DNA of 64,000 nucleotides from Nitrospira lenta (GCF_900403705.1 NZ_OUNR01000017.1:347492-411491), one strand, 5' to 3'. Positions 26,440 to 35,665 are shown, counted from the stretch's first letter. The notes: generated from the letters alone by a model not told the origin. Made by a program: numbers and translations.

Positions 26440-27084
26440 CTAGTCCGAAGTGCCGACACCACTGCGGCGTATGAGCTTCAGAAACTCCAGCCTGGTTTGC
26501 TGCTGAGTCCGGAAGGCGCCGAGCATGGAACTGCTCACCGCGACCGTATTTTGCTTTTCCACGCCGCGCATCATCATGCACAGGTGACGAGCCTCGACAA
26601 CCACGCCCACGCCATGCGCGTTCAGTTTTGTCTTGAGCGTCTCCGCAATCTGCACGGTAAGCCGTTCTTGCACTTGGAGCCGCCGCGCGAAGGTATCGAC
26701 GATGCGGGGAATCTTGCTGAGCCCGACCACCTTCTTGTTGGGCAAGTACCCCACGTGCACTTTGCCATAGAAGGGCAACAGGTGATGTTCGCACATACTG
26801 TAGAAATCGATGTCTTTCACGATGACCATTTCATCGTACTCAATCGGGAAAAGCGCCCCGTTCAAAAGCTGATCGATGTCACGGTGATATCCCTGCGTCA
26901 TGAATGCGAGCGCCTTGGCCACACGCTCGGGAGTCTTGAGCAATCCGTTACGGCCAGGATTCTCTCCCAGCGCCAGCAAAGTCTCTGTGACGAGAGCTTG
27001 CAATACGCCCAGATCTGCCGGTCGTCCCGTCCCGCTCATATCCTCAACCGGCTTCCGCCGGCGGCTCGCTGCTTGCTTGGCCAT
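26440..27084 (-). CDS. folE: GTP cyclohydrolase I
   Basis: A 214-residue FolE. It converts GTP to 7,8-dihydroneopterin triphosphate at the start of folate and pterin synthesis. Zinc ligands are in MCEHHLLPF and RHLCMMMRG, and [20 protein letters not shown] is the family block for substrate binding. It ends close to the hydrolase gene and starts nine bases after the PTPS gene, so the two act in one pathway and are one transcript. Confidence 0.96.
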   Translation of the reverse strand: MAKQAASRRRKPVEDMSGTGRPADLGVLQALVTETLLALGENPGRNGLLKTPERVAKALAFMTQGYHRDIDQLLNGALFPIEYDEMVIVKDIDFYSMCEHHLLPFYGKVHVGYLPNKKVVGLSKIPRIVDTFARRLQVQERLTVQIAETLKTKLNAHGVGVVVEARHLCMMMRGVEKQNTVAVSSSMLGAFRTQQQTRLEFLKLIRRSGVGTSD

Positions 27085-27093
27085 AGTGTCTCC

Positions 27094-27534
27094 CTAGGAT
27101 CTCGCCGCAACCAAGGCCGACCCCGTGTATTCGAAATAGTTGTCTCTCGTCTCAACGACGGCCACTTTCTTGAGTTGCCCTTCCGGAACCTGTGTGACGA
27201 GCAAATCCCAGATCAGCAGCACCAGATTTTCACCGGTTGTCGTCCGCGTAGCAAACTCGGGGTCCTGGTTGAGATCCCGGTGATCGAATCGAGTCACAAT
27301 TCGCTCGGTGACGATGCGATCAAGCGCGTCGATATCCATCGTTCGCCCGCTCTGCGAGACACCGGGACTCCCGATTGTCACGAGCACCACGTAATTATGC
27401 CCGTGCCCGTTGGGATTGTTACACTTACCGAAGACCGCCCGGTTGTCTTCAATCGATAAATAGTCGGTGTGTAACCGATGGGCCGCACAGAATCGATACC
27501 GCCTGGTAATGCTGCCCTGTCCCATACCATTCAC
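27094..27534 (-). CDS. 6-pyruvoyl-tetrahydropterin synthase / QueD family
   Basis: A 146-residue enzyme using the FolE product. The zinc ligands are H19 (AAHR) and H44/H46 in NGHGHNY; the catalytic Cys is C38 in FGKCNNPNGHGHNY. This Cys-Asn-Asn-Pro spacing is that of animal PTPS (tetrahydrobiopterin synthesis) and differs from the CxxxHGH of E. coli QueD (queuosine pathway). The family also includes PTPS-III, which feeds folate. The start is GTG at 27534 or ATG at 27525. Operon with folE supports pterin rather than queuosine use, but this is inference. Confidence 0.85.
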   Translation of the reverse strand: MNGMGQGSITRRYRFCAAHRLHTDYLSIEDNRAVFGKCNNPNGHGHNYVVLVTIGSPGVSQSGRTMDIDALDRIVTERIVTRFDHRDLNQDPEFATRTTTGENLVLLIWDLLVTQVPEGQLKKVAVVETRDNYFEYTGSALVAARS

Positions 27535-27546
27535 ACTGAGATCGGT

Positions 27547-27590
27547 GAAAAAGACGAAGCCAGGATTCCCCTCGCGGGCAACCCTGGCTT
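27547..27590 (-). terminator. Intrinsic terminator after the IscA-family gene
   Basis: Minus-strand arms AAGCCAGG and CCTGGCTT with an 18-base loop (27557-27564 and 27583-27590) are followed by CGTCTTTTTCAC. It separates the iron-sulfur genes from the PTPS-folE pair. Confidence 0.6.
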
Positions 27591-27647
27591 TCCACTATCT
27601 GAAAACTGTAGGCAGAGTGCGAGTCCTCTTCCTTCCGGTCAATCCGC

Positions 27648-27968
27648 TTAGGCGCTGAAGGAACTGCCGCAGCCGCAGGTCGTCTTGGCTTGCGGATTCT
27701 TGATCGAGAATCCTGACCCCTGCACGCTGTCGACATAGTCGACTTCGGCACCCTGCAAGAGAGGAGCGCTCTGAGAATCCATGATGACCTTCACATCGCC
27801 CTTTTCCACGACGGTGTCGTCTTCGCCCATCTTGGACTCAAACGCCATCCCATATTGATAGCCATGGCATCCGCCGCCACGGACATAGACGCGAAGGCCG
27901 ACTACATCCTTCTCTTCCGCCATAAGCTCTCGGATCTTCTGTTCTGCAACCGCTGAAATAGTAACCAT
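27648..27968 (-). CDS. A-type iron-sulfur carrier (IscA/ErpA family)
   Basis: ATG 27968 follows GGAGGAAGACC; the frame upstream is not used. The 106-residue protein has the three conserved cysteines: C34 in GGGCHGYQYG and C98/C100 in the TCGCGSSF tail. A-type carriers deliver Fe-S clusters to apoproteins. It lies 64 bases after the ferredoxin gene on the same strand, and downstream of nuoF, whose product needs 4Fe-4S and 2Fe-2S clusters. Confidence 0.93.
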   Translation of the reverse strand: MVTISAVAEQKIRELMAEEKDVVGLRVYVRGGGCHGYQYGMAFESKMGEDDTVVEKGDVKVIMDSQSAPLLQGAEVDYVDSVQGSGFSIKNPQAKTTCGCGSSFSA

Positions 27969-28032
27969 GGTCTTCCTCCTGTATCTCCAGATCCGCAACC
28001 TGCGACCCGGGTTGGCTTAGTGTAACACCTCT

Positions 28033-28395
28033 CTACCGAATATCAACTCCCTGCGTCTCTGATTGTATGGCCGAAGGCTCCATAAACTTAGGATCCGCAA
28101 ACTTGGACTCCGGAACCCGTACGACGACATCGCCTAGCACTCTGGCCTGACAACCCAGTCGATGCCAGGGCTCACTCAAGTTTTCCCGATCCAACAAATC
28201 CTGCTCGTCAAAGTCGATCTCGGACAACTGGTCACTGCCGGACTGCACTTCTACTCGGCAAGTCGTGCACGATGCATTGCCTCCGCAATCATGATTCAGC
28301 GAGAAACCCAGCTCCTTGGCGGCATCCAGCAACGTCAGGTTTCTGGTCACCGTCCCGCTCTTCCCCTGAGGATGAATGAAGGTCACACGCGGCAT
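28033..28395 (-). CDS. fdx: 2Fe-2S ferredoxin, adrenodoxin/ISC type
   Basis: A 120-residue ferredoxin with ligands C37, C43, C46 (DCGGNASCTTC) and C82 (RLGCQA), the spacing of adrenodoxin-type proteins that support ISC cluster assembly. The fold includes the acidic patch SGSDQLSEIDFDEQDLLDR. It starts nine bases after the nuoF stop codon. Role alternatives are electron supply to Fe-S assembly or direct partner of the flavoprotein. Confidence 0.93.
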   Translation of the reverse strand: MPRVTFIHPQGKSGTVTRNLTLLDAAKELGFSLNHDCGGNASCTTCRVEVQSGSDQLSEIDFDEQDLLDRENLSEPWHRLGCQARVLGDVVVRVPESKFADPKFMEPSAIQSETQGVDIR

Positions 28396-28404
28396 AATCG
28401 ATCC

Positions 28405-29697
28405 CTATACCTCTACCGCCGCCGGCGTAAACGGGCAACGCTGCAACCGAAGATGCTCCTCGTACTCTTTCTGGAAAAGCTTCACACTGCTCTGCACCAG
28501 GACAGCCGCACCGGTCACCAACGTACAGTAGCCCGTTCCCTTCACGAACCCGCAAAGCTGCAACAGGCTATCCATATCCTTTTGCGTCCCCTGCCCCTCT
28601 TCGATCTTCGCCATCAACGTGGCCAGATTGTTCGTCCCCATCCGGCAGGGCGGACATTGCCCGCAACTCTCGCCTTTGAAGAAATTCGAATATTTCAGCG
28701 TCGCCGCCACCATGCAGGTCGCATCGTCGATCACAATCGTTCCCGCCGACCCCAATCCGGTTCCAGCTTTCTTAAGTGAATCGAAATCCATTTGCAAATC
28801 GAGTTGATCGGCCGTCACCATCGAGAAGGCCGGGCCACCGGGGAAAACCGCCTTGATCTGCCGGCCACCCTTGACGCCGCCGCCGCACTTTTCAATCAAC
28901 TCGCGGATCGTCACACCCATGGGCATTTCATACACACCCGGGCGATTCACAGAGCCGCTTAACGAAAACATCATCGTGCCGGGACATTTCTCCGTTCCAA
29001 CCTGCGTAAACCAGGCGGCGCCTTTATACAGGATCCGCGGAATGTTACAGAGCGTCTCCACATTGTTTACTAAGGTCGGCTTCCCGTAGAGGCCGAAATC
29101 AGTAGGATAAAACGGTGGCTTCTGACGGGGCATCGCCGGACGGCCTTGCATCGACTCCAACATCGCGGTCTCTTCACCGGCCACATAACTCCCGTGGCCT
29201 TCGAATACCTGCAACTCGATGTCGAAACCCTTCCCTAACACATTTTTCCCAACCAGCCCGCGCGTACGAGCTTCAGCCAAGGCCTTCTTCAGATTTTCCC
29301 GCTCTTCTTCGTACTCATGATTCACATAAATAAAAGCGGCTTTGGCCTGAACAGTATGGGCGGCAATCAAACAGCCTTCGATCAATTGATGCGGAAGCGT
29401 CTTGAGGAGAAATCGGTCTTTGAACGTCCCCGGCTCATGTTCGCCTGCGTTGCAGACAAAGTAGTGTTCCTTGATTCGATGGTTCAGCACCTTGTCCCAT
29501 TTGACCCCGGTTGGGAATCCGGCGCCGCCCCGCCCTCGCAGCCCAGCCTTCTTCAATTCGGCCACGACGTCGTCGGCTTTCATGCCGTCGACACACCGCT
29601 TCCACGCCTCATAGCCCCCCACCTTGAGGTAGCCTTCAATCTCCCAGGGAGATCCTTCAAGCTTTTGGACTAGACGGGGCTCGGTCGCGATGGACAT
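28405..29697 (-). CDS. nuoF: NADH-quinone oxidoreductase subunit F (NuoF)
   Basis: The 29697 ATG (MSIATEPRL) has the best spacing to GAAGG and is chosen over 29703 and 29766. The product of about 430 residues has the FMN/NADH site (RGRGGAGFPTGVKWD), the SLBB domain, GEETAMLESMQG and the N3 4Fe-4S ligands ESCGQCPPCRMG with the later Cys (QLCGF). In complex I it oxidises NADH. No other nuo gene is adjacent, only an ISC-type ferredoxin and an IscA-like carrier, so it might also be a stand-alone NAD(P)H dehydrogenase module. All flavin and cluster motifs are intact. Confidence 0.93.
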   Translation of the reverse strand: MSIATEPRLVQKLEGSPWEIEGYLKVGGYEAWKRCVDGMKADDVVAELKKAGLRGRGGAGFPTGVKWDKVLNHRIKEHYFVCNAGEHEPGTFKDRFLLKTLPHQLIEGCLIAAHTVQAKAAFIYVNHEYEEERENLKKALAEARTRGLVGKNVLGKGFDIELQVFEGHGSYVAGEETAMLESMQGRPAMPRQKPPFYPTDFGLYGKPTLVNNVETLCNIPRILYKGAAWFTQVGTEKCPGTMMFSLSGSVNRPGVYEMPMGVTIRELIEKCGGGVKGGRQIKAVFPGGPAFSMVTADQLDLQMDFDSLKKAGTGLGSAGTIVIDDATCMVAATLKYSNFFKGESCGQCPPCRMGTNNLATLMAKIEEGQGTQKDMDSLLQLCGFVKGTGYCTLVTGAAVLVQSSVKLFQKEYEEHLRLQRCPFTPAAVEV

Positions 29698-29871
29698 AGA
29701 CATTCCTTCGAAAAAATCCGCGAGTTTAGAAGCCGTACTATACGGCTGACTGCGCGTCTCCGTCAAGGCAACTCATGGGGAATAGGCCTGAATCTCAAGC
29801 AGTTAGGGCAAGGGCCCTATGGCGTTGCTAGGCATGTAGGGCAATCGGGAGCAGTAACCAGTAGGGCGGAT

Positions 29872-29910
29872 CCATTTCGCCGGCCGGACATTCCCGGACC
29901 GGCGAAATGG
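29872..29910 (-). terminator. Stem-loop after PuuD-like gene
   Basis: A perfect 12-base-pair stem (CCATTTCGCCGG and CCGGCGAAATGG, 15-base loop) lies 11 bases after the stop codon at 29922. There is no uridine tract, so it may be a rho-independent terminator of weak type or an mRNA-stabilising hairpin. Confidence 0.45.
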
Positions 29911-29921
29911 CGAAAATCCAC

Positions 29922-30509
29922 TTACTTGAAATGGCTGCCGGCCCCCATGAAAAACAACATGGGAATCGAGAGCATAACGTTGACACGTGACGCATAGAGC
30001 GCGGTCTTCCCCCACGCTGCCATCTCGGCAGGTGCCGGGGTTCCCTGCGCCGCTGCCGTCACTGCCGCAATGATCTTCTTCTGATTGGGCCAGATGATGG
30101 CGTGGACATTGGCCATCATGATGATGCCCAACAACCCGCCGATCCCCAACGCCATGGCGCCGGTTCCGCCTTTGGCGTACAGATAGCCATACAACCCAAT
30201 GCCCGCCAGCACAGTCACCGTGGCCCCATGCCGAAACCAGTTGAGTGCTAACGGCATCAGCTTCGGAATCACGATGTTTTTCGTAGGCCCATCCAGACTT
30301 TTCAGAAAAGCAGCATTGACAAGATTAAAGAAATACAACAGCCCGATCCACGTAATCCCTGCCAAGAAGTGCACCCAGCGCATGATCATACCCACCCAAT
30401 CGACCTCGCCTGCGCCAATCCCGGACATGCCGAGAAACACCACTATCAAAACGACGGCCAGTGCGAATCCCGCACCGATCGTCTGCATCGGATCTTCAAG
30501 AAATTTCAT
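29922..30509 (-). CDS. Membrane protein resembling the N-terminal domain of urate hydroxylase PuuD
   Basis: A 195-residue integral membrane protein with about five helices. The segments MRWVHFLAGITWIGLLYFF and VHAIIWPNQKKII, each with a conserved His, and LVNAAFLK match the family of PuuD N-terminal domains, where such histidines may hold haem. PuuD proper continues into a cytochrome c domain, which is absent here. A ribosome-binding site GAGGGAGCT precedes the ATG. A stand-alone role as a cytochrome b-like or electron-transfer membrane protein is likely but not shown. It follows mdh with a 97-base gap on the same strand. Confidence 0.75.
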   Translation of the reverse strand: MKFLEDPMQTIGAGFALAVVLIVVFLGMSGIGAGEVDWVGMIMRWVHFLAGITWIGLLYFFNLVNAAFLKSLDGPTKNIVIPKLMPLALNWFRHGATVTVLAGIGLYGYLYAKGGTGAMALGIGGLLGIIMMANVHAIIWPNQKKIIAAVTAAAQGTPAPAEMAAWGKTALYASRVNVMLSIPMLFFMGAGSHFK

Positions 30510-30606
30510 AGCTCCCTCTCCTCACACGGTTTATTGCTCGACTGCCCATCCTGCTGCAGCCCCCTCACAGTTGTCACGCCACCGACACAATGCCGGCACA
30601 CTGACA

Positions 30607-31551
30607 CTACATCATCAATCGATCGACATTCGCACATAGCTCTCTTACCGCCGTGGCAGAAGCCTCCAGCGCCGCGCGCTCACCCGCCGTCAACTCATAT
30701 TCAATGACCTGCTCGGCCCCGCCGCGGCCCAGCTTCACCGGCACTCCGATAATGACATTCTTCAACCCGTATTCGCCTTCGCACAACACCGCCGACGGCA
30801 CCACGCGCTTCTGATCCTGCATGATCGCGTCGACCATATCGACCGCTGACGCAGAGGGGGCGTAAAAGGCACTGCCGGTTTTTAGCAGTCCCACGATCTC
30901 CGCCCCGCCCTCTCGCGTGCGCTTGACGATTGCATCCAGCCGGTCCTTGGAAATGAGGTCCGACACCGGCTTGCCTTTGACGGTCGTGTACCGGGGAAGC
31001 GGCACCATCGTATCGCCGTGTCCACCCAGCACCATCGCCTCCACATCAGGGCCCGGCACGTTCAGCTCGTGCGCGATGAACGCGCGCATGCGCGCCGAAT
31101 CAAGCACGCCGGCCATGCCGATCACCCGCGACTTGGGAAACTTGCTGACCTTCAAGGCCACATGCACCATCGCATCCAGAGGGTTGGTGACCAGCAGTAA
31201 GATAACCTCCGGCGAACGGGCGATGAGCTCCTTCACCACCGACTGCACGATCTTGGCATTGGTGGCCAGCAGTTCGTCACGGCTCATGCCTGGCTTCCGG
31301 GCAATCCCCGACGTGATCACCGCCACCGACGAGCCGGCCGTTTCCTCATATCCGTTGGTCCCGACCACGCGCGTGCTGTAGCCGCAGACCGGACCGGCCT
31401 GCGCCATATCGAGGGCCTTCCCTTGGGGAACGCCTTCGACAATGTCGACCAGCACCACATCGTACTGATCACGCTCGGCTAACCGTTGCGCCGCCGTCCC
31501 GCCCACGTTGCCCGCGCCCACCACTGTAATCTTCGGTCGCCCCATCATCAC
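30607..31551 (-). CDS. mdh: Malate dehydrogenase (LDH-like)
   Basis: A 314-residue NAD-dependent enzyme with Rossmann motif [16 protein letters not shown], substrate loop [14 protein letters not shown], and catalytic His in [15 protein letters not shown]. It interconverts malate and oxaloacetate, in Nitrospira as part of the reductive or oxidative TCA cycle. Starts at 31551 (GTG), 31548 and 31545 (ATG) are all possible after GAGG. The upstream gene of unknown function is 118 bases away with a palindromic element in the gap. Confidence 0.95.
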   Translation of the reverse strand: MMMGRPKITVVGAGNVGGTAAQRLAERDQYDVVLVDIVEGVPQGKALDMAQAGPVCGYSTRVVGTNGYEETAGSSVAVITSGIARKPGMSRDELLATNAKIVQSVVKELIARSPEVILLLVTNPLDAMVHVALKVSKFPKSRVIGMAGVLDSARMRAFIAHELNVPGPDVEAMVLGGHGDTMVPLPRYTTVKGKPVSDLISKDRLDAIVKRTREGGAEIVGLLKTGSAFYAPSASAVDMVDAIMQDQKRVVPSAVLCEGEYGLKNVIIGVPVKLGRGGAEQVIEYELTAGERAALEASATAVRELCANVDRLMM

Positions 31552-31600
31552 ACCTCAGTTCCTAGGTCTTATCCTCTTCGCTTCCTATTCCCCATCCCCC

Positions 31601-31673
31601 TTGACGGGCTTAGCGCAACCCTCACGGCCACTGCGCGCACGCGCGAATACAACGGAGGCGCAGAACCCGTCAA
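31601..31673. repeat. Palindromic element, short variant (family of 36-37 kb and 50.7 kb)
   Basis: Arms 31601-31616 (TTGACGGGCTTAGCGC) and 31658-31673 are inverted with 13 of 16 positions matching. The interior contains CACTGCGCGCAC, the start of the motif shared with the other elements. The right arm overlaps the stop codon of the unknown gene at 31670. It is weaker than the others and could be a terminator hairpin of its own. Confidence 0.4.
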
Positions 31674-32080
31674 TGCCCGCCCTCATGCTCCGTCCAACCC
31701 GCCACCTTGAAATTGATCGTGCAGACAAAGTTATCCCCGTCGTAGAAATTGACCTTGATCTTCTTCTTGCCGTAGGTCGCCGACAGGAACGCTTCGGGAT
31801 CGTCCACGAGCGCCTGATACCCGCCTGCCGGATACTCACCCAAGTCATGAAAAACCACGATCATCCCCACTTTGACTTCTTGAAGAATCTTGGCCCAACA
31901 GCGCGGATAGACCTCCCAGAACTTGGCATCGATCATGTCCTTGGTGGGCTCCTGGCGGTCCTCGCCAGGAATCACCGCCTGGCCGAACTTTGCCAGCCGA
32001 CGGACATAGGGATACTGGTGCCCCGTAAACAATTTATAGAGCCAGGGCGGAACCGCAGGTCGTGCAGATGTATCGGACAT
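31670..32080 (-). CDS. Conserved protein of unknown function next to norD
   Basis: A 136-residue soluble protein with no recognised domain. It is rich in aromatic residues: WLYKLFTGHQYPYVRRLAKF, AKFWEVYPRCWAKILQEVK and a beta-rich C-terminus (KIKVNFYDGDNFVCTINFKV). It begins four bases after the norD stop codon and is almost certainly cotranscribed with it, so it may help the NorD/CbbQ chaperone system or its client. Confidence 0.65.
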   Translation of the reverse strand: MSDTSARPAVPPWLYKLFTGHQYPYVRRLAKFGQAVIPGEDRQEPTKDMIDAKFWEVYPRCWAKILQEVKVGMIVVFHDLGEYPAGGYQALVDDPEAFLSATYGKKKIKVNFYDGDNFVCTINFKVAGWTEHEGGH

Positions 32081-32084
32081 AGGC

Positions 32085-35000
32085 CTACGTCGTCAATCGT
32101 TGATAAATTCGTGGTAACCGGGCCGGCAAAGATTCCACCCGGTCGATCACGGCAAACCGCACATCGCCATACATCCGCCGAAGATACGCATCGGCTGCCG
32201 CGTCGATCGTGACACAGAACGGATCGATCCCAGCCTGCCGCGCCTCGCGGAGCGCCGCCTTGGTATCTTCGAGCGAATAGTCGTCTTTATAGTCCCCGTC
32301 CAGAGGACGGCCGTCACTCACCAGCATTAGGAGTTTCGTTCTAGCCTCACAGGCCCGCAGCTTCGCTGTCGCATGGCGAATCGCCGCACCATCGCGATTC
32401 TGCTGCCGTGGCACCAACCCACCCAGCCGATGTGCCGTGGCACGGCCTAAGGGCTCATCGAATTCCTTCACAATCGAAAACTCGACCTGCGCCCGGCCCT
32501 GTCCGGAGTAGGCATAGACCGCATACTGATCGCCGACCGCCTCCAGCGCTTCGCACAGAAGTACCAGACTTTCCTTCTCGATGTCGATCACCCGCCGTCC
32601 GCTTTCAAGTTGTCGGCTGGTCGACCCGCTGACATCCACGAGAAAGGCCACGGCCACATCCCGCTCTTTTTTCTCATGCCGGACATAGATACGATCGCTG
32701 CCTTCCATGCCCGCCCGCTGTTCCGCCACCCGGCGAACCAGGGCGTCGATATCCAAATCCTCGCCGTCGGCCTGCGCCGCTGTGCGCCGGAAGGCCGGGG
32801 GACGAAGACTCTCAAAAAACCGGCGGAGCGATTTCACCGCGCTTCGATGAGTCGTCAGAGCCGCCACGACAGCGTCATCCGATCCGGATTCAGCCGGTTG
32901 CTCCACGACCTGGCACCACTGCACCCGGTAATCCTGGATCGTCACATCCCATTCCGGATACCGAATCCCTTTCGCACCGGCGGCCTTGCCCAATGGCCGC
33001 TCTTCGACCGGCAACGCCAACAACTCATCCACGACGGCGGGCAAGGCACGACCGCCCCCCATCACGTCGCTCATTGAATCGTGCCGTTCACCGCCTGAAC
33101 TTTTCTGGTTGCCGCTGTGTTCCTTGGATCCACCGCCGCCGCTGGCCACACGCTCGCCGGGCGCTTGCCCCTCGGCATCCATATCCTGTTGTCCCGGGGC
33201 CTGATCCCGCGAGATAAACTCGGGATTCATCTCTCCCCGATACACCCAGTTGGTCATCGGACGATAGGGCTCGCCGGTCTCTTCGGACCCCGTCGGCCCC
33301 ACGCCCAACTCCTCCGGATTGTCCTGAACCGGATCACCCTGAATCATCTCGGCCTTGGGCGCTAACAACTCTTCCATGCGGACATACACCGCGTGGACAA
33401 GGCGCAGCGCCTCTTCCGCAGACACCCCCGGCGCCAACACCGGACCGCACATCGACCAGAGCAACGCAACTTCACCCTGCACTGCCCGAGGCACCGCCGA
33501 TTCGATCGATTCGCCGGTCGAGAGACGCAATAGGCAATCGACCAGCAGTTCCTTTACGGTCAGTCCATGCGCCGGATCGCGCGGGGTTACCGCTTCGCCG
33601 GCCACCCGCTGAAGATCCCGCTGAAGACCGGGATACTCCCGCTGCAAATGCGCCTCAACTCGCGCATCCTCCAGCACCGTCCAGAGATCCTGCATCAAGC
33701 GTGGGTGCGGATAGAGCCGGAAGAGCGCCGCCAGCGATGCCGGTTGTTGCGCCCCACGCCCATACCGGTCACACACGGCCGTCACCACATCCTGAAGCGA
33801 GCCGAGCGTCAGTCGATAGGTGCCACACTCAATATGTCCCGCTTCATGCGCCGCCATCACCAGATAGAGCCGCACATTTTCATCATAGGTCTGATATTTC
33901 CTGAGTAGCGCCGGAAGCGCGATGATACGTCCATCGGCACTGACTGTTGCGCGAGCAGGGATATCCGTCACCGTATCCGGGAGCGCCTGAATCTGCACGT
34001 CCGAGCCACAGAGTCCCTGCACAAACAATTTGATCGTCCGGGCCACTTGCCGGAGCGGCACGCCGCTCAACGCCTGCTCTACCGACGCCAGCGACCGCTG
34101 CGACTCCAACCCGAAGTACGCGCGCGCGCCCTCTACGCTGTAGGCCAGGACTTCCATTCCCGCCTTGAACCAGTTTTCAAATCGCACGCCGGCATCGGGG
34201 GAAACTCCGATCATGGCGACGATCTCAGGAGCGCGCCGCAAATACGCGAGTGTCGCCGCCGCATCCCGTTCAGCAATGAGTCCCCCGTACTGCACCACTT
34301 TGAGCTGCCACTCGACCGAAGCCAATGCCCGCAGCAATGCCGGCGCCTCCGCTAACCAGGCAATGGCGGACTCCGGCGAATGCTCAGCCAATACCGCCCC
34401 GAGCGATAAGACTTTCGGACGAAGCGCCGCATGCTCCAGATCTCCGAGAATCGCCGGACTGGTCCGGAGAAACTCCAGCGTGCCCAGATAGTCGGGGTTC
34501 CCGATGGCATTCGGCTGAATCAGCTTCATGCCGAACCCGACCCACCCCCGCACCTCACTCAGCGGCAGGACCGGCGCAATGGCGGCCAATTGCCGGATAT
34601 ACTCCAGGCCTACCACCACATCGATCTGCGTCAATTCCACCCCGACCTCAAGCCAGGGCTGTAACTGCTCCGCGGGAATCACGTCGAGGAGCAGCGGCGC
34701 CGTCCGAAGATATTCCAGCGTCACATTGGCATCTTGCTCCGCCAGCTCGGCGCCAATGGCAAGAATGGCGCTGCGCGCCGCCGGCTGTTCCACCACTCCC
34801 AGCATGCGCGGGCTTTCTTTAAAGTATTTCAGCGCAGAGGCACCGGAGGATTCCACTAGGACAATACCAAGATTGAGCCAGGCGACGACCGGCGCAAGAC
34901 CGGCCCGGCGCGCCAATTCAGGAAGGGCCTCGACCGCAGCGCGGCCGACCTTTTCAGATACCTCGTTCAATTCTTCCAAGAGCGATAGGACCGCCGCAAC

Positions 35001-35117
35001 CGGCTCCGGCTTCCCCCCAACCGCAGCTAATTGGGCGACCAGCTGCTCCGCCGAGGCCTGCCCCAGATCGCCGCTTATCCGATTGATCAACTCTGTTGCC
35101 GCGCGAGAGTCCGCCAT
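32085..35117 (-). CDS. norD: NorD/CbbO-type von Willebrand factor A protein with HEAT-like N-terminus
   Basis: A protein of about 1010 residues (starts at 35135 or 35117, both with weak ribosome-binding sites). Residues about 100-380 contain repeats of 35-45 residues of the type TLEYLRTAPLLLDVIPAEQLQPWL, here cut to under 25 residues, suggesting an alpha-solenoid. Near residue 430 there is HEAGH, an HExxH-type motif, followed by EDARVEAH at about 490. A low-complexity region (about 640-690) leads to a C-terminal VWA domain with MIDAS DVSGSTS (residues about 834-839) and SDGRPLDGDY. NorD/CbbO proteins pair with MoxR-type AAA ATPases to activate or insert metal into Rubisco, nitric-oxide reductase or other metalloenzymes. 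The matching ATPase is probably at 38.0-38.8 kb. Confidence 0.85.
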   Translation of the reverse strand: MADSRAATELINRISGDLGQASAEQLVAQLAAVGGKPEPVAAVLSLLEELNEVSEKVGRAAVEALPELARRAGLAPVVAWLNLGIVLVESSGASALKYFKESPRMLGVVEQPAARSAILAIGAELAEQDANVTLEYLRTAPLLLDVIPAEQLQPWLEVGVELTQIDVVVGLEYIRQLAAIAPVLPLSEVRGWVGFGMKLIQPNAIGNPDYLGTLEFLRTSPAILGDLEHAALRPKVLSLGAVLAEHSPESAIAWLAEAPALLRALASVEWQLKVVQYGGLIAERDAAATLAYLRRAPEIVAMIGVSPDAGVRFENWFKAGMEVLAYSVEGARAYFGLESQRSLASVEQALSGVPLRQVARTIKLFVQGLCGSDVQIQALPDTVTDIPARATVSADGRIIALPALLRKYQTYDENVRLYLVMAAHEAGHIECGTYRLTLGSLQDVVTAVCDRYGRGAQQPASLAALFRLYPHPRLMQDLWTVLEDARVEAHLQREYPGLQRDLQRVAGEAVTPRDPAHGLTVKELLVDCLLRLSTGESIESAVPRAVQGEVALLWSMCGPVLAPGVSAEEALRLVHAVYVRMEELLAPKAEMIQGDPVQDNPEELGVGPTGSEETGEPYRPMTNWVYRGEMNPEFISRDQAPGQQDMDAEGQAPGERVASGGGGSKEHSGNQKSSGGERHDSMSDVMGGGRALPAVVDELLALPVEERPLGKAAGAKGIRYPEWDVTIQDYRVQWCQVVEQPAESGSDDAVVAALTTHRSAVKSLRRFFESLRPPAFRRTAAQADGEDLDIDALVRRVAEQRAGMEGSDRIYVRHEKKERDVAVAFLVDVSGSTSRQLESGRRVIDIEKESLVLLCEALEAVGDQYAVYAYSGQGRAQVEFSIVKEFDEPLGRATAHRLGGLVPRQQNRDGAAIRHATAKLRACEARTKLLMLVSDGRPLDGDYKDDYSLEDTKAALREARQAGIDPFCVTIDAAADAYLRRMYGDVRFAVIDRVESLPARLPRIYQRLTT

Positions 35118-35175
35118 GGCCCGATCTATCCACATTGATGCCGAATTTGAGAAGTGGTGGATTGTAAAGGACGCC

Positions 35176-35208
35176 CTGGCGCTTGTAAACTAGCGTGTAC
35201 AGCGCCAG
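35176..35208. promoter_or_regulatory. Inverted repeat between divergent norD and FTR genes
   Basis: Eight-base perfect arms CTGGCGCT (35176-35183) and AGCGCCAG (35201-35208) lie 17 bases apart. They are in the 100-base gap between the divergent genes, with further symmetry (TGTA and TACA) inside. A regulator operator is possible; no protein is known. Confidence 0.3.
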
Positions 35209-35233
35209 ATGCGCGTATGCGAAGGGAGACACC

Positions 35234-35665
35234 ATGGCCGAACCCAAGCAAGAGAGCCTCGACAAAATATTGAAATACGTGAAAGGGTTCGCCGAGAAGA
35301 GCGGCACCGTCATGCACCCCACCCCCGCGGTCACCGAAGCCGTGGTGAAGGGGCTGGCGATGCATATCGATGAGCTGGGAAAACCCCTCTGCCCATGCAA
35401 TTTCTACAAAGACAAACAGGCTGAAGCCAAACTCCGCCGGTGGATGTGCGCCTGCGATGAGATGCAAATCTACAAATACTGCCACTGCTTGCTGTTTGTC
35501 AGAGAAGACGGCATGCCGATCACCGAATATCTCCCGGAAGGCCACGAGGGGCGGGAAATTTACGGCCTCATTACCGATCCAACGCCGGATAAAGGCCGTG
35601 CGCTGAAACACAAGGCTGCCACAACGCCGGCTCCTCCCGACGAACCGGCCCCTTCCGTAAAATGA
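35234..35665 (+). CDS. Ferredoxin-thioredoxin reductase catalytic subunit
   Basis: ATG 35234 with GAAGGGAGACACC upstream is preferred over the 35195 frame start. The 143-residue protein has the three paired cysteines of FTR beta: CPC (C53, C55), 16 residues, CAC (C72, C74), eight residues, CHC (C83, C85). These hold the 4Fe-4S cluster and the active-site disulphide, so that electrons from ferredoxin reduce thioredoxin. The middle pair is CAC where plants have CPC. It couples to the next gene through a four-base overlap, and neighbours norD, which may need reductive activation. Confidence 0.93.
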   Translation: MAEPKQESLDKILKYVKGFAEKSGTVMHPTPAVTEAVVKGLAMHIDELGKPLCPCNFYKDKQAEAKLRRWMCACDEMQIYKYCHCLLFVREDGMPITEYLPEGHEGREIYGLITDPTPDKGRALKHKAATTPAPPDEPAPSVK

